A DNA stretch of 64,000 nucleotides from Eunapius fragilis (lineage: Eukaryota > Porifera > Demospongiae > Spongillida > Spongillidae), in assembly GCA_963681505.1 (NCBI GenBank), contig OY811987.1:3038124-3102123 (forward strand), written 5' to 3'. The first letter of the stretch is position 1; the number at the start of each line of letters is the position of its first letter. Shown here piece after piece: positions 1 through 12,789 of this stretch. A program made the translations under genes and the position numbers. The notes under the pieces are model-generated. The model searched no databases. It was not told the DNA's origin and saw only the letters and a program-made list of their open reading frames with translations.

Positions 1-104
1 GAGGAGTTTATTAACGAAGCGCAATAAGTTAAAATTAAAATGACATTAATTTGAAGTTATTGAAGATAAATTGTGACTTATATTGGTAAAAAGGGATAGT
101 CCTC

Positions 105-206
105 TAGTCTCGTACCCAGACCGTCTATGACGTAAGCGATTACGCTGTAAACAGTATAATCACTACGATAATCGCTTACGTCATAGACGGTCTGGGTACG
201 AGACTA
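105..206. mobile_element. MITE-like hairpin, family 1, copy A
   Basis: The segment begins TAGTCTCGTACCCAGACC and ends with its reverse complement. The two arms are 38 bp each and identical (105-142 and 169-206), separated by a 26-bp loop. No ORF fits inside. The flanks ATAGTCCTC (96-104) and ATAGTCCAC (207-215) match at 8 of 9 positions, which looks like a 9-bp target duplication. A 9-bp duplication would suit a Mutator-type mover, but that is inference. Related copies lie at 710-830 and 25541-25593. Confidence 0.75.
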
Positions 207-709
207 ATAGTCCACAGCATCGTGCTGGCTATGCTGTTCTTAGTGGTCCAAAGAGAAACTTTGCATGTGTCTTGTTCCTTTGTTGTCTTTTAAAAACCGG
301 TTTTTTAGGTTACTCGACTATTAGCAATTACCTTTTCGGTCGACTATGCATTAGTACTATTCAGATTAACCGATTTCAGAATTTGCTAACCGATTCTGTT
401 TTTCTTAGTCGCGATTAATCGCTATTCGTTTCCTTCGTACCCTTCCCGCCTGTCTGACAATGGCTTACTAACGGGTTAATTTTAAAAACAAATTTCGTTG
501 ATGTAATCAACATTTAGTCTGGGAACCCGATGGGGCAACCACACAACTTTCAAGAAGGCGTTTCAATATTTGAAAAACATAAAAGCCACCCTAGCTTCTG
601 GGTTGTCTTAGGTATAGTAAGTTTAATGCAACTACGTTCAACACATCAGGTGCCGAACACAACCTACGCGCTATCATGAATGCCGATCACTACTTACCTT
701 TTCCTAGCC

Positions 710-830
710 TAGTCTCGTGCCCAAACTCAATGCATCGCAGCTGCGGGTGACCGCTACGCTTGCATAGGCAAGCGTAGCGGTGATGTAATCCACCCGCAGC
801 TGCGATGCATTGGGTTTGGGCACGAGACTA
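710..830. mobile_element. MITE-like hairpin, family 1, copy B
   Basis: This copy starts TAGTCTCGTGCCCAAAC and ends in the inverted form. The arms run about 50 bp with few mismatches and include the stretch CGCAGCTGCGGGTG. The outer 14 bases match copy A but the inner arm sequence differs, so the family shares termini more than interiors. CCTTTTCC occurs close to both outer edges (about 698-705 and 832-839), a possible imperfect target duplication. There is no coding capacity. Confidence 0.7.
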
Positions 831-1602
831 CCCTTTTCCAGACGTTCACCCATGACATCCTGAATATCGTGCATTGCATGATTGTTTGTCATATACGTTG
901 GAACGACAGATTTGCCATGAGGTTTCACAAGCTTTTTTGGTTCTGCTACTTGTCGAATTCTTATGTTCGAACAATGGATTATAACTATGTGCACGTGTTA
1001 TTAATTTATAAGCGGATAAAAGCTAGAAGGAATAGTAACAAAAAACATAAACTTGAGAAACAGTGATTTATTGATAGTGCCAATATAAAATTAAAACCTC
1101 GAAAAACCTAGATCTTTGGCAAATTAATAATGCATTAATCGCTAAAATCGATTTTAGTAACCGACCAGATGTTATAAACGATTAGACTTTTTATCATAGT
1201 AGATTTTAATTTTTCAGAAACTGAGGTACGATGTCATTACCCACCGTATTTTTAATTCGGTTAACACAGTCATACAGCTCTATCAAAGCTTCAACATGTT
1301 CAACGTGTTCACCATCAAACTGTGCAAGTGATTAGTTAAGTATGTTCAGAACATACCCTAACGTCTCTTAGAATATGTTACATCTTTGATGGGTAGTCAT
1401 TTGGATTTAAAATCGAACATCAACAATCTATAGTTTTAAAAATGGCTTCAGGTGTAGTGGAAAAAAGTGACAGATATTACATAATGATGGAGCAGGACAT
1501 GGAACTATTTGGCTTTCACTGAATTTTTTTTTTGGCATTTTTTATTGTGCATGGCAGTGATTTTGACACATGAAATTCAGTAATACAAACAGAGTTCTTC
1601 TA
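831..1602. other. intergenic, nothing recognised
   Basis: AT-rich sequence downstream of the NACHT-TPR gene. Short ORFs here lack any recognisable motif or splice logic. Confidence 0.5.
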
Positions 1603-4600
1603 TTATGGATAAGCTTGCTTAACTGTAAGCTGAAAGGAGTCGGCTGTATGCTCTTTTGCCAATGTTGAGGAATGATAATCCTTTCCATACATTGCTGTTG
1701 CCAGTTCAGTCCATTTGTTGTAATACACTTTAGCTTTGTTAGACAAAGATAGTTTTTTGTCATATATAAGTGCAATGTTGTAAACAATCCTGAGCATCGT
1801 ATCATTCAGCTCTCCAAATTTCTGCCTACAAACTAACTGTGCAGATTGCAAGGCCTCCAGTGCCTTTCTTGGAGAGCAGTTGTACGTGGTAGCGAGATGA
1901 ATGTACGACTCCAGCAGTTGAGCACAATTTTCCATCTTCATGTACAGCTCTACAACAATAATAAAATAACAACATTAACATCATTATCAATAAAGCATAC
2001 CGACTGCTTCCTCTGCAGCCTCCTGGGCTTGCTCTGTGGCACTTCGCACACTTAGTTCAGCAGACCCACCCAGCAGGGCATAGTGGTACAAGTGGACACT
2101 CAACAACAACAACAACTGGGCTAAGTTCTGTTCTGATATCCCACCTCCTGGGATTTTCCTGTGGAATTCGACAGACTGGCTAGCAAACTTGAGTAACCTG
2201 CAGAGAATGGGACAGAAGTAATCAACTATTTACATGTTTTTGAGTATTAATGACCTGCACTCATGCTCTAAGCACTCCCTTGGATCAAGAACCAATGCCT
2301 GCTGCCGGCTGGACAGGCTTAGGATTTTAGTGATACTGAGTGTCAAGACAGCCATTGTTTCTGAACGCCCACCGAGTTTTGTAACCTCCAGCTCAATTGC
2401 ATCAGACTATAGAACAGCAAGAGCAAATTGTCAGCATTACGACTGAATACATGTACATCCTACAATTTCAAGCAACCCCTTTACCAATGTATTCTCAGCT
2501 GGTCCTAGCTCTCCTGCGAGATGGAAGAAGCGTGCAACTTTCTGCATGCATGTCACCATCTCTTGTGTGCTGGCCCCTCCAGCATCAAGCTGCACCAGGG
2601 CCTGTTGATAGAGAGACACTGAACTCTGGCTAGTGCATTTCCAGAGTCTCAAAAGGTCTGTAATCTATTATTAATGGCAAGATATCAGCAGGGCACATAA
2701 AATTAAAAAAAAACCCTCACGTTTTGTTCACTTGACATCCTTTCAAATGTGGGTAGATGTGTGAGGCAGTGAACAAGGCGACCATAATCATGGATGCGTG
2801 CAAGGTGATGGGGCAACTCCTCTGCCCTCCTGTCTTCATCGTGGCAAACAGAAAAATATCCTGCTAGTCGAGCACGCCACCAGTCAAACCTTTTTTGGAC
2901 AATATCACTGTAGTTGCTAGACCTGCTGTGAGACATGCCAGCACCAAGGCTCACAGGACTAAACGTTTGGGAGTTCCTCATTGGTGGGTTCCTTAACGTT
3001 TGCAGATACAGGTCCTTGTCTGCACCATAAAATGCCGATGATGTACAAAATGAAAAAGGAAAAGACATTGTCAAGGGATATTTGAAGTATTTTTTCCGAA
3101 CAGTTCGGCTGAATGCTATTGTTCCCAGTGCCCACCTACATTCTCCTGGAAGACCAATCTGTTGGAGGTATGGCCTCAGCTTATGTAGCAGCAGTGCCCA
3201 GGAGTAGGATGTCAATCGAGACGTGGAGGATGATGAGCTAAAATTAATTGCATTCATCTTTTCTAATCCCACAAGCCGACTGTGACTTGAATTACGGTTG
3301 CAACTCTCTTGATCACATGAACTAACTGGCCTGATTTCCTGAATCTCCGCATCCACCTGCACATCAGACACACCCTCTGGACTATGTCGAGAGAAAGCCG
3401 CGGAAGTCTTTCTGTTGAGTTCAGCACTAAGCAGACTAAGCGTTGGGCTAGGAGGAAGCTTGTGAGGCTTCCTAATGTTCTCAGGAGAGGCGTGTACGTT
3501 CGTCGTCAGCTCTTTAGTGCTGGAGTTCCGCCGCCTCACGTACATAGTTGGTGAGAGCGTCAGATCTTCGGTGGCAACGACAGCTCCTGGTAAGAACAAG
3601 CTCTGCACCGGGCTTCCCTTCGGAGCCCCGCGAAAGTTGCCAGACTGATACTGCGAGTTACTCTCGGAGTCATCAAAATCAGAGAGCAGCGTGCCTTGGC
3701 TCGGCTCCCTGGGCAACCTCAGGTGCACCTGGCTGTTGTACGGACTGCCGCCGCACTGCACGACGTCGAGCTGGCTCTGAGCCGCGCTGCCCTGCACAGC
3801 CAGCTGGTAGCTGTGCCCGGCATTGTTCATGGCGCTGCCGGTGTCCGTGTCCCTGTGCAGGCGCGGTGACGACCCAAGGTGCTGCTGCAGCGCCGTGCTA
3901 TAATGCTTGGCCCCGCCCTCCATCCTGGAGTTACGACTGTGAACCTCCGATGAGTTGCTGCGGTAACCTTGTGGGGAGAGGGCACCCAGGAGGTCCAGCA
4001 GCTCGGACTCTAGCAGTCCGTGGTGTGAGCACTCCAGCAGACACAGTGTGGCAATCACAAGCCTGCTGTCAACCTCTTCTTCGAGGCGAGTAATGATCTG
4101 GTCGTACAAACTAGAGGTGGAAAGACGAGAGCGTAAAAAAATTTCCATTGCATGAAACACATTGTTGCTAAACAAGCCAGGCTATATTGACTATTCCATG
4201 GGTGTTTCACTCCATTGAAAAGAATAAAATCAATGTTTTGCCACATGTATACAGTAATCAATGAATGCACAAATAAATTGAGATAGGTTAACCAGATTGT
4301 ATTTAAATATGATTTGGTATTACCATTGAAATTGTCATTGATATTAATTTAAAATACATTGCCAAATCTGAAATGGCTCCTGTTTCTCGCTGCCTAAACC
4401 ACTTGATTATGTAATCCACGCATGTGATTTACAGCACAAATGTGTATGCAACTAAAACAATTTATGTGTATACATGCATGAAATCCTGCCCTGTACCCCT
4501 TCAACATATGTTCAGAATTTGCACACTAGTAAAAATGTATTAACTATCAGTGATGACAGGACAGACACTTTTTTGTATTAGGCAACATGACAGTAGATAG

Positions 4601-7600
4601 GTACCTCTGTTGAAGCAAGTGAAAGCATATTTTGGTTTGCGCATTCCCAAAAACCAATGCCATGTAAGTGCATGAGGTCAGCCATATGTACTAGTGCCAT
4701 TCCTCCATAGGCTCAGTTACCTTTCGAGATCAGCAGGAAGGGCCTCCACCTCTGCTGCAAGCCTCCGTTCAGATTTACTCATGTAAGCAATCTCTCCACA
4801 TATCTCCTGGATGTACAAAGGGTTGCTGATGCCTAGCTTTCCCAGTAGCAGGCCAGTCATTTCAGAGGAGGGTGTGACTCCATGTTGGCTTAGGAAGCTT
4901 GATATCAGCTTAGTTGATGAGGCTAAACTCAACGTACCACAGGATATCTCTATACACTTTGGCTCCCTAGCAGCAAGTGCCTAACATTCAGTGAAAAGAA
5001 TGATGAGATTGCAGGTAGGATAATTTCTGTTACAAGGAACAAGTTCACGTACACTAAATAGTACTGACACACACAACTTCCACATCGTAAACATAGCTTT
5101 ATAAAGCAAAACTGCTATAAATTAAAATGATACAATACACTTATCCTATACTTCCCATACATTGCAGAGTGTGGCCATAGCGGCTAATTGTGGAATAGTC
5201 ATTCTATACATACATGTACACATGCACAAAGTATAATTTATGCTAATTCCTGAAACGTAGGAGCATATACACGTAGGACGTACAAGGTTGGGAGAGAGGA
5301 GGAGAGATGAGCAAATATGGAAGGAGAGAGGGGAGGGGAGAGGGAGGGAGGGCAGACGGTGAGGAAGTGGAATGGAGGTAGACGACCTTAGGGGTAAGAG
5401 GAAAAGAAAGCCATACCTTTCGTGCATCAGAATTGGAAGATAGGCTGACAATGATTCTAATATTTTGTGGCAATTTGGCAGGAATCCATTTGAGGACGTG
5501 TGAGTGATATTCATCTCTGACCTATCCAGAATAAACATAGCCAGAGCGAATATAGCAAGCATTGGTGGGGCGAGCTCACCCTATCAATCCCATCAATGAA
5601 GAGGACAACCTTTTTTCGTCCCATCCTTGACAAGAGCAGCAGCACGTCCTTGGCCAGAGCATTCACCTCAGGGCCCCTGTGGGTGGGTGGGCGGGGCTCC
5701 CCAAGCCCCTGAATGCCCCAGATGCGTTGGAGAATATGTCCCAGTTCGGACGAGTGTGGGATGAAACCCACAAAATGGTAGAAGACAAGCCAAGAGCTGC
5801 TGCTCTCGTGAAGCATGCTGCCATCTTGCCACAAGTCGTGCAGCGTCATCGAATTACTGGAAGAGGTGTCCTCCAACTCCAGCAGTGGAATATCCTGGCC
5901 TTTCCTCCCACTGGGCCTGGTGGGCACAGCAGGGCGCGAAGGACCTGAGGGCTCCTTTGCCCGCGCTGTGGTGTGAGGAGTGTGGTTAAGTGGTTGTGCT
6001 AGCGGTTGCTTCTGTTCCTTTGATAGGTACTTCTGAATGCACTTTGCCAGTATGGTAGACTTGCCACTGCCGCGCTCCCCCAGCAGCAGTAGGGGAGACC
6101 TGGAGTCCTTAGCTTCTATGTAGGCCTCAATCTGTTGCGATAAAATAAAATAAGACAGGACTGGTTATAATAGAACAGACAAAACCATGGAGCAAGTACA
6201 CAAACCTTTGCCAGCACTCCAGCCTTTCCAAAGATCTCTGTTCCACTGAGCCTTTTCAGTTCATGTCTATGGTACTCATCCTGGATTGCTAACCCCTTGG
6301 AAACATTATCCAATGAAAATTCTTTCCTCAACCTGTTTTTAACAAGATTATGTTATATAATACGGTGAGAGAGGGAAGGGGAAGGGAGAGGGAGCGAGGA
6401 GAGAGGGGATGAAGGAAGCGATATTGCAAGCAGTGTTCAAGGGAATGAAAAATTATGCACACGTATGTACAGAAACAATGTGCCATCTTTCCAAACAAAT
6501 TCGGTAAGCATTGTGCATTCCTTACTTGTTTATAAAAAATTCCACTATGGCTGTATGGAATATTCCTGAAATGTCAAGCTTTGGGGTACTCATACGATCC
6601 TGAGATGATGAAACCTGGCATTGGTAGGCAAAAACTTGGTCCTAAAATTGAAGGCATAAAAGCAATTGTCAGCATTAAAAAACAATGAAATGCCATAGCA
6701 GCTACAACATACAGGAAATCTCGATCTCAATTTTGATTTTACAAATTCAATCCTTGCTTCATTTTGAGGTTCTACAAAGTCCCTTAACTGGTCTGCTGAC
6801 AAGGCACTCAGAAAAGAAGACTCCCTGATCGCAAATATAGCTAAGTACAGGTTTGGTGAGAACTCGTGATATTAGTGGCAGGCAGTCGGTGTACCATTAG
6901 GGTTGCTGGTCAGGTAGACACCATGGATCATCTCCATCTCCAACAGCGACAGCCCAGAAAGGTTTTGCTTCTCTTTGCAAATCTGGTCACAAGAAGGCGT
7001 CCAACCTAAAGTCCTCGACAGCAAGCCAACGAAAAACATGGGCATGCCATGCTCTGAGCACCTAATCATAAACAAAGACACATCACTGATTGCTCATCGT
7101 GTATTTTGTGCCCAAACCTCTCCATTTCCTTCAAGCACAATGTCACAAAGTCAGCCGTCTGGACATCCTTTGCCAACCCCTGTAAACCACTAAGTATACA
7201 CGTGCACCTGCAAAAAGAATCCTTACCCATCTTAGGTCTATAACCACCAGGTGAATGGAAACATGTTCACACCACTTGCTGATCTCAGGAAAAACCTTGA
7301 AGAAGGAATTACAAATGTGCACTCTAATGGATATAATTAATCCAGCACTAACCTTGGTCGCTAGGATCTCACGTTCCTGAAACAATAGTGTACGGAATGA
7401 AAGCAGGCTATGTAATATTATAAGTACAACAAGCCAGCATCTCTATACTGTTGATTAATAGCACTATAATCATCTCCCAACTCTGGCTAGTAGTTTGAGA
7501 ACGCAAGATTGATGATGTACGCAAACCCGAAACAGGTGCCCACTACCGTATCCAACATTTTCCTTACGGATTGGAAGTCAGTAAATGTCGACGCAACGTA

Positions 7601-7789
7601 TATGTGAACCGTTTTTCTGTGCTTGTCCCTCGCGACCTTAGGACATTTGGCGATTGGTAAGCTCTCATCGATCGCATTCCATATTTCTATCGGGCTTCTG
7701 CTGACTGCTGGGAGCACTGAAGGTTTTGAATCGGAGGTAGAGTAAGCAAGCGGGTGGACTACATTAATAGAAGAGGCGTTGCACCCCAT
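1603..7789 (-). CDS. DUF4062-NACHT-TPR protein, TTC41/NPHP3-like
   Basis: Sixteen exons give a 1359-aa frame: 7568-7789, 7353-7376, 7227-7295, 7118-7179, 6895-7061, 6713-6840, 6526-6641, 6206-6332, 5580-6131, 5417-5521, 4721-4980, 2732-4110, 2485-2657, 2255-2406, 2001-2197, 1603-1949. The protein begins MGCNASS, so Gly2/Cys3 could be acylated and tether it to membrane. Residues about 60-185 carry the DUF4062 signature (YVASTFTDFQ, then FVGLLSRTLGWTP and LLEMEMIHG). NACHT follows, with Walker A GERGSGKST (323-331) and Walker B VVLFIDGIDR (about 480-489), then the winged-helix-like block GLLESELLDLLG. A Ser-rich insert lies inside large exon 12. The C-terminal third is helical and TPR-like. Such proteins are signalling or ciliary scaffold ATPases; the precise orthology (TTC41 or NPHP3) is not settled here. 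The exon 12/13 junction was chosen to keep frame. Confidence 0.88.
5283..5355. repeat. purine-rich (GGAGAG)n tract in intron 10
   Basis: Imperfect GGGAGAG/GGAGGGAG repeats lie inside intron 10 of the NACHT-TPR gene. A similar tract is at 6366-6412 in intron 7. The Pro/Ser-rich ORFs read off the other strand are products of this composition. Confidence 0.7.
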
Positions 7790-9886
7790 TCTAATTAAAC
7801 CCCATCTTTGACTTTTTCGTTTCCATGGCTACGGTGATGTAAGCCGCACATACTAGTATTGAATACCACACATTTGGGCCGGGCCTTTCTTATAGTGTAC
7901 ACCGGACTCTCCTGTACAGCAAAAGAAGCTTTTTCCGTTTAGTAACTAAGGCTAAGCCTAGCTACGTAGAACTCCCGATTGGGCCGATATAAGCGGCTAG
8001 GGGGCATCTCCACACAAAATGAATCATTTTTCATTACGACGTTTTATTATAGACCCCCCCACCCAACGTCCTTTTGGAGACGCTCCTCAATGCTTTTGAT
8101 AAAAGCGTGCGTGTCGTACCGTTTTAGCCGAGCTATTACGACTATACGTTCAACAAAATGTACGTGCGGATAACTTTACGCATCAATAGGATTTAAAATA
8201 TACCTGATCTTAAATTCAAAATGGCCGTCTTGAATTGTATACTACGTCAAAATCTAACTGAGTAAAGCAATGCCCAAAGCCGAGGTCGTGTGGAATGGAA
8301 TTTTAACGTGCTGCTTAATTATTCTGCATGTCTAGCCACTGAAGAACCAACCCTCACTACAGCTAACACACCGACTCCCCCTGCATCCATGTTGTATGTA
8401 CTGAGATGAACTTTTCAAGAGGCACGATTCGTATAGACTGCTGGAAGACGAATAGATACATCTTATTGTATAATTACTACAAAATCATTAATGAAATTTT
8501 TGAAGTCAATAGTACTCCGCACTAACGTAAATTATATTGATATATTATAGACAAACACATGCAAATAAATTGCCTTTGTTGACTCGTACAATAGTGCCTT
8601 CCCACCTGCCTTGCCAAAGTTGAAAATGATCTCTCGCGCCTTCAGAATTGTTCCCTGCATCATGGTGTTTTAAATATATATATCCTATATAGCTCAACAA
8701 GCAATCCCATTGGAAATGTTGAGAGCAGTAAGCTACTGCAACCGACCCTTCAGACTTTATCTGTGCGCAACCACATCATGGGATTCATTTTTGTATAGAT
8801 TGTCTCGCACTGCGTGCATGCAGTAGGTTCTCAGTGAACTTCGGCCAAATTGCGGTCCTAAGCTCACGCCAGAATTGCGAAGAGGCATGCATTGTGGCGA
8901 TAATCTTACATGTATCTCACTATTTTAAGTTAGTACATGACCTTGAAACCTCTTTGTTTTTATTTTTAGAGTCGAGTTGATACAATTCAAATCAATTAAT
9001 TGAAGGTGTCAATTATTATGCCGACCGTAATGATCGAAATAGGATCAGGGATGACGCGATTAGGTGTACTGATTAAGTTAAACGTGGAGCGAGCAAATTT
9101 TCAGCAAAAGCACCACTCCCCACGCAGACTGAATTGGAACCGCGCGGGACAAATTCATGTCCCCTGCCATTCCGGCCCAATTCAGTCTGGCCGGTGCTGC
9201 ACGCGTGCAAACACAACATCCAGCTGTGTATTGTCTTAAATAGATTGTTAACATATCATCAAAGACCTTACAAATTTCTGCTGCATCCAGAGGGTTAACA
9301 AGCCCACGTGGAAAAGATAGTTCTATAGATCATTCTTAGCTGAGTATTATATGAGCTAGAATATATTGTAACGGATATGCGGTGATTCTTCCTGATGTCA
9401 GAAGTACTGCTTGTTACGAAGTTCGTATGACTGATTCGCTAAATCGTTCGTGTGCGGCATTTGTAAATATATCTGCATGCTATCTATATAGCAGAGGGGA
9501 TTCAGTATTAGGATCTACCTGCATGCAGATTAGCAGATTAGCTTTATACATTGGAAAGAGCTTGATCTGACCCGATATACAAATCAAGTTTATCCGCCAC
9601 AGTTTGCACCTATAAACAGCCATGCAGGATGCGTTAATGATCTGATCAGGAATACAATTAATTCTATACCCAACGCTTTTCATTTTCTTAGTGCACGTAC
9701 TTGGACAAGATACCATAAGGCATCTCGTTGTATATTACACGGTTCCATCAGATATGCACTGATGCAATAAAAGTATTGATTTATCATACAAACGGTGCAT
9801 GGTTCTATACCTGATATCCACTCAATGGCATTGGGTGTGAAACAACTTATAACTGTCATGTCTTTCCAGTGCACATGCAGAGTCAT
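7790..9886. other. intergenic, with one small inverted repeat
   Basis: This is the 5' side of the NACHT-TPR gene and the 3' side of the START gene, so it should hold the NACHT-TPR promoter. No promoter motif can be assigned. An inverted repeat CAGACTGAATTGG (9125-9137) / CCAATTCAGTCTG (9177-9189) encloses a second small stem GGGACAAATTCATGTCCC. No protein domain is seen. Confidence 0.5.
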
Positions 9887-11962
9887 TCACTGTCGGCGCA
9901 TGAATTCGGAACATTCACTGCTGTCTTCAAATGATTTCTGTTTATTTACCACCTCTATTTTACTGTTTGTATCATCCACACTTTCCATGGGGATGGGTGC
10001 GGTTTTAACAGATCTGGGCAACAGGTGCATCCTCAAATAATGAATAGCCAGAGGGTGTCTTCCAATGACATTATTAGACACAATAGCTGGAACGTTGATT
10101 AAATCAAGCTGCATATAATGACATATAATAATAGGTATGCAAGTTTGATGTGTTATACATGTACATGTATAATCCACAACGTCACTTACATGTGCCAAAT
10201 AAGTGACCAAAGTCTTCTTAGCACTGCCGAAGTACGGCTCCATCACCCAACCACTGCCCGAATAAACCTATAAATTTATCACATGAGATGTATAATGATG
10301 AAATAATATCCCAAACCTTGATCCTTTTGATTTCTGGGTGAATTGGACAATCATTGTGTTCAACTGATATTGCACTTTGTACATACTTTCCATCCTTATC
10401 ATTGTGGCAAGACGGTTACTTCCCTCGTATATAAATTAAACTGACCAGCAACTTACAGCATAAATGCATCGTACAAAATAAAGGTTGTCCCTTCTAGTTT
10501 TAAACAGGCACGTTGTAGTCTCATACTGCTGGTACCCTGCTTAGCAACAAGAATTAAACAACCTACCTGTACAGTTCATATCAGTACCAATATAATCAGT
10601 GCAATCCAACGAATTATGTATCACTTCTACACATCTAACGCCCTATAAGATGGGGAAATACATATAAAGGTGGAAATTACATTTCTATTCAAATCACTGT
10701 TAAAACTCTGTCCCAAGTAAAAGTGCTCTGAATATCAGCAGTGAAATCCCCCACTGTTCGTAGAGGTGCATCCACAACACCACGACCAAGAAAGCTGCGC
10801 ACATATATGCATTATCTCAAGGGTTTGCGGGCGTAAAGACAAATGTTTTGCATACCATTTAACTGGACTGTCCTTTAGCTTTTTACTAAAGACCAAAACG
10901 TTGTGCTTTTCATAGGCAAATCTGATGTACATGATGATTTCAACCAATATGAATCTCTATAGATATGCCAATTCTTATACCTCCAGTCATTTTCTGTTCC
11001 TGTTCCATCAGCCTCTCCATTTTGATGTCTATGCTCTGCTGCTTCTACTTTCTTTACCTAACGTACGCCAGCACAAAGATGCACAGAAAGGTATAATTAT
11101 ATAACATATATAATAATTATTATTATTACGGGGAAATGCTGCATCTGTAATGGGTTCTTTGGGCTCAGTGCAGATGGAGTGTAACTTATGTCTATTTGTG
11201 CTTGGTGTAAGATTATTTCTTATTACATCATTATATGATATATTAATACATTATATTAATTAATTATAATTATACATAAATTGAATAATATATTTATTTT
11301 GTTATCTTTATTTAGTATTGTTCATTATACACTTACCTCACTCAAAATATGATCCACCAACATCCTTCCAAGTGCGTTCCAGTCAACGTTTCCATGTTCG
11401 TCTGCACATGTCAGGGTACGTTTTTATCATACACTATATACTAGGTAAATGGCTTTCAGACTGCTGAATGCCAGTTATCTGGTCTCCAGACAGGCTACTG
11501 TGTAAAATCGCCGCATTGAATTGTGTGCCAGTTCAATCATACATAATGAAAAAATTCATTAAACGCCGTTAAGCGTCAAGTGTGCATGTGTTTTCCAGAG
11601 TAACTGCATTACGTGTGGGTGAGAGGCACTCATGATGAATGAATTTTGTATAATGATCACGCAACATCGGTATTGCGACAGAAATGCTGTAGCACTATAA
11701 AGGCGTTTGGGGATATCTTACAGCGTTCACCCATACTCCCTCACAGGGGCGGGAGGGGGCCGGATAGGTACCGCGCGTATTTATCCCCTTCCACCCCTGT
11801 ACATGTACCGCTAAGACTACGCCCGTCGTGCCGCCCCTCATCCGACAACAGAGACATAAACCCAGTCCCTATGTGAAAGACATACTATATACAACAAAGA
11901 TTATACGTACCATGAGGAACGACAACTTCTCCGGCCAATCCAGCTTCGTCTCTGCTGGCCAT
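9887..11962 (-). CDS. START-domain lipid-transfer protein
   Basis: Ten exons join without a frame break into 293 aa: 11911-11962, 11337-11401, 10981-11057, 10856-10921, 10707-10794, 10567-10642, 10457-10536, 10317-10394, 10190-10267, 9887-10108. All introns have GT..AG ends. The start MASRDEAGL is the first Met before the first good donor. START hallmarks appear in order across residues 62-250: FAYEKHNVLVFSKK, GRGVVDAPLRTVGDF, FTWDR, TRRDNLYFVR, SVEHNDCP, SGSGWVMEPYFGS, VTYLAHLDLINVP and HPLAIHYLR. The last matches the C-terminal helix that closes the lipid pocket. START proteins carry sterols, phospholipids or ceramide between membranes; the ligand cannot be read from sequence. Length resembles single-domain STARDs such as STARD10. 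No signal peptide or membrane segment is seen, so it is probably cytosolic. Confidence 0.88.
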
Positions 11963-12177
11963 GCAGATATATGACCCCCGCACTCCTAGTGTTTATGTCA
12001 GCAATAAATACATGCAAAGCCGAGTATAAAATGAATATAATTATATAAGCCGCCACTTAATATAGTTAGCATGCATAATTGATATAAGTGGAGAAGCATT
12101 GATCTAGCGCGAGTAACGGAAATAGTTTGGTTATCCTGTCACTGGAAAATTGGTTCGCGGCAATCCTTATAAGCATG

Positions 12178-12697
12178 TAGCTAAAAGTTGGAGTAGGAGT
12201 TCGATGCCAAAAAGTAGGTACAGGCTAGGAGTAGGAGTTGCATTGATACACATACAATGCTGACCCCGCCTACGAATGGGTTTTATAATGATTTAGGTCC
12301 AACAGATCAAGTACAACTGAACTTTAATGAACAAAGGACTTACTGGATCTTATCTTTTATTAATAAATTAGTCAAAAGAGATGTATTGCTGATTATTTTG
12401 CATGTGTATGCCTAAAATTTACTACTGATAATTTGGATCAATAATTTTCACTCATTTAAATATCACGTTACAAGGCCAGCTTCCCATGCGCACAGAATCA
12501 CAAATCCACATCTCATGCATACTCCTCAGAAACTTAAAAAATTTATTCAGCTCCTACCATAAGGCATCAACAGTTACTTTGCCAAGTAAGGTATGAACTC
12601 CTGACAAACATGCACACACATATCTGTTTTAGGCATCAACTCCTCTTACTCAGTCCTATTTTTAGATATATCTAACTCCTACTCCTACTTTTAGCTA
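12178..12697. mobile_element. MITE-like element with about 24-bp TIRs
   Basis: The left end reads TAGCTAAAAGTTGGAGTAGG and the right end is the inverted complement with one mismatch (CCTACTTTTAGCTA). A second GTAGGAGTTG block sits just inside the left end and similar pieces precede the right end (subterminal repeats). About 520 bp, AT-rich, with no ORF. Confidence 0.6.
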
Positions 12698-12767
12698 TAC
12701 AGCATGGACATGCAGGTATGATATATATGTGCGATATTTGCTTCACCAAGTATACTGTATATATAGT

Positions 12768-12789
12768 CAGAGATAATATATTATCTCTG
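12768..12789. mobile_element. 22-bp perfect palindrome flanked by 7-bp direct repeats
   Basis: CAGAGATAATA is followed directly by its reverse complement TATTATCTCTG. ATATAGT stands immediately on each side (12761-12767 and 12790-12796). The same palindrome family with a different 7-bp duplication interrupts a retrotransposon ORF at 28303-28330. Confidence 0.6.

Noticed and set aside
3548-4093. 181-residue plus-strand ORF
   Set aside because: Antisense shadow of exon 12 of the NACHT-TPR gene, Cys/Arg-rich composition and no motif.
5146-5562. Leu/Pro/Ser-rich ORFs
   Set aside because: Read from the purine-rich repeat in an intron; exon 10 (5417-5521) explains the only conserved part.
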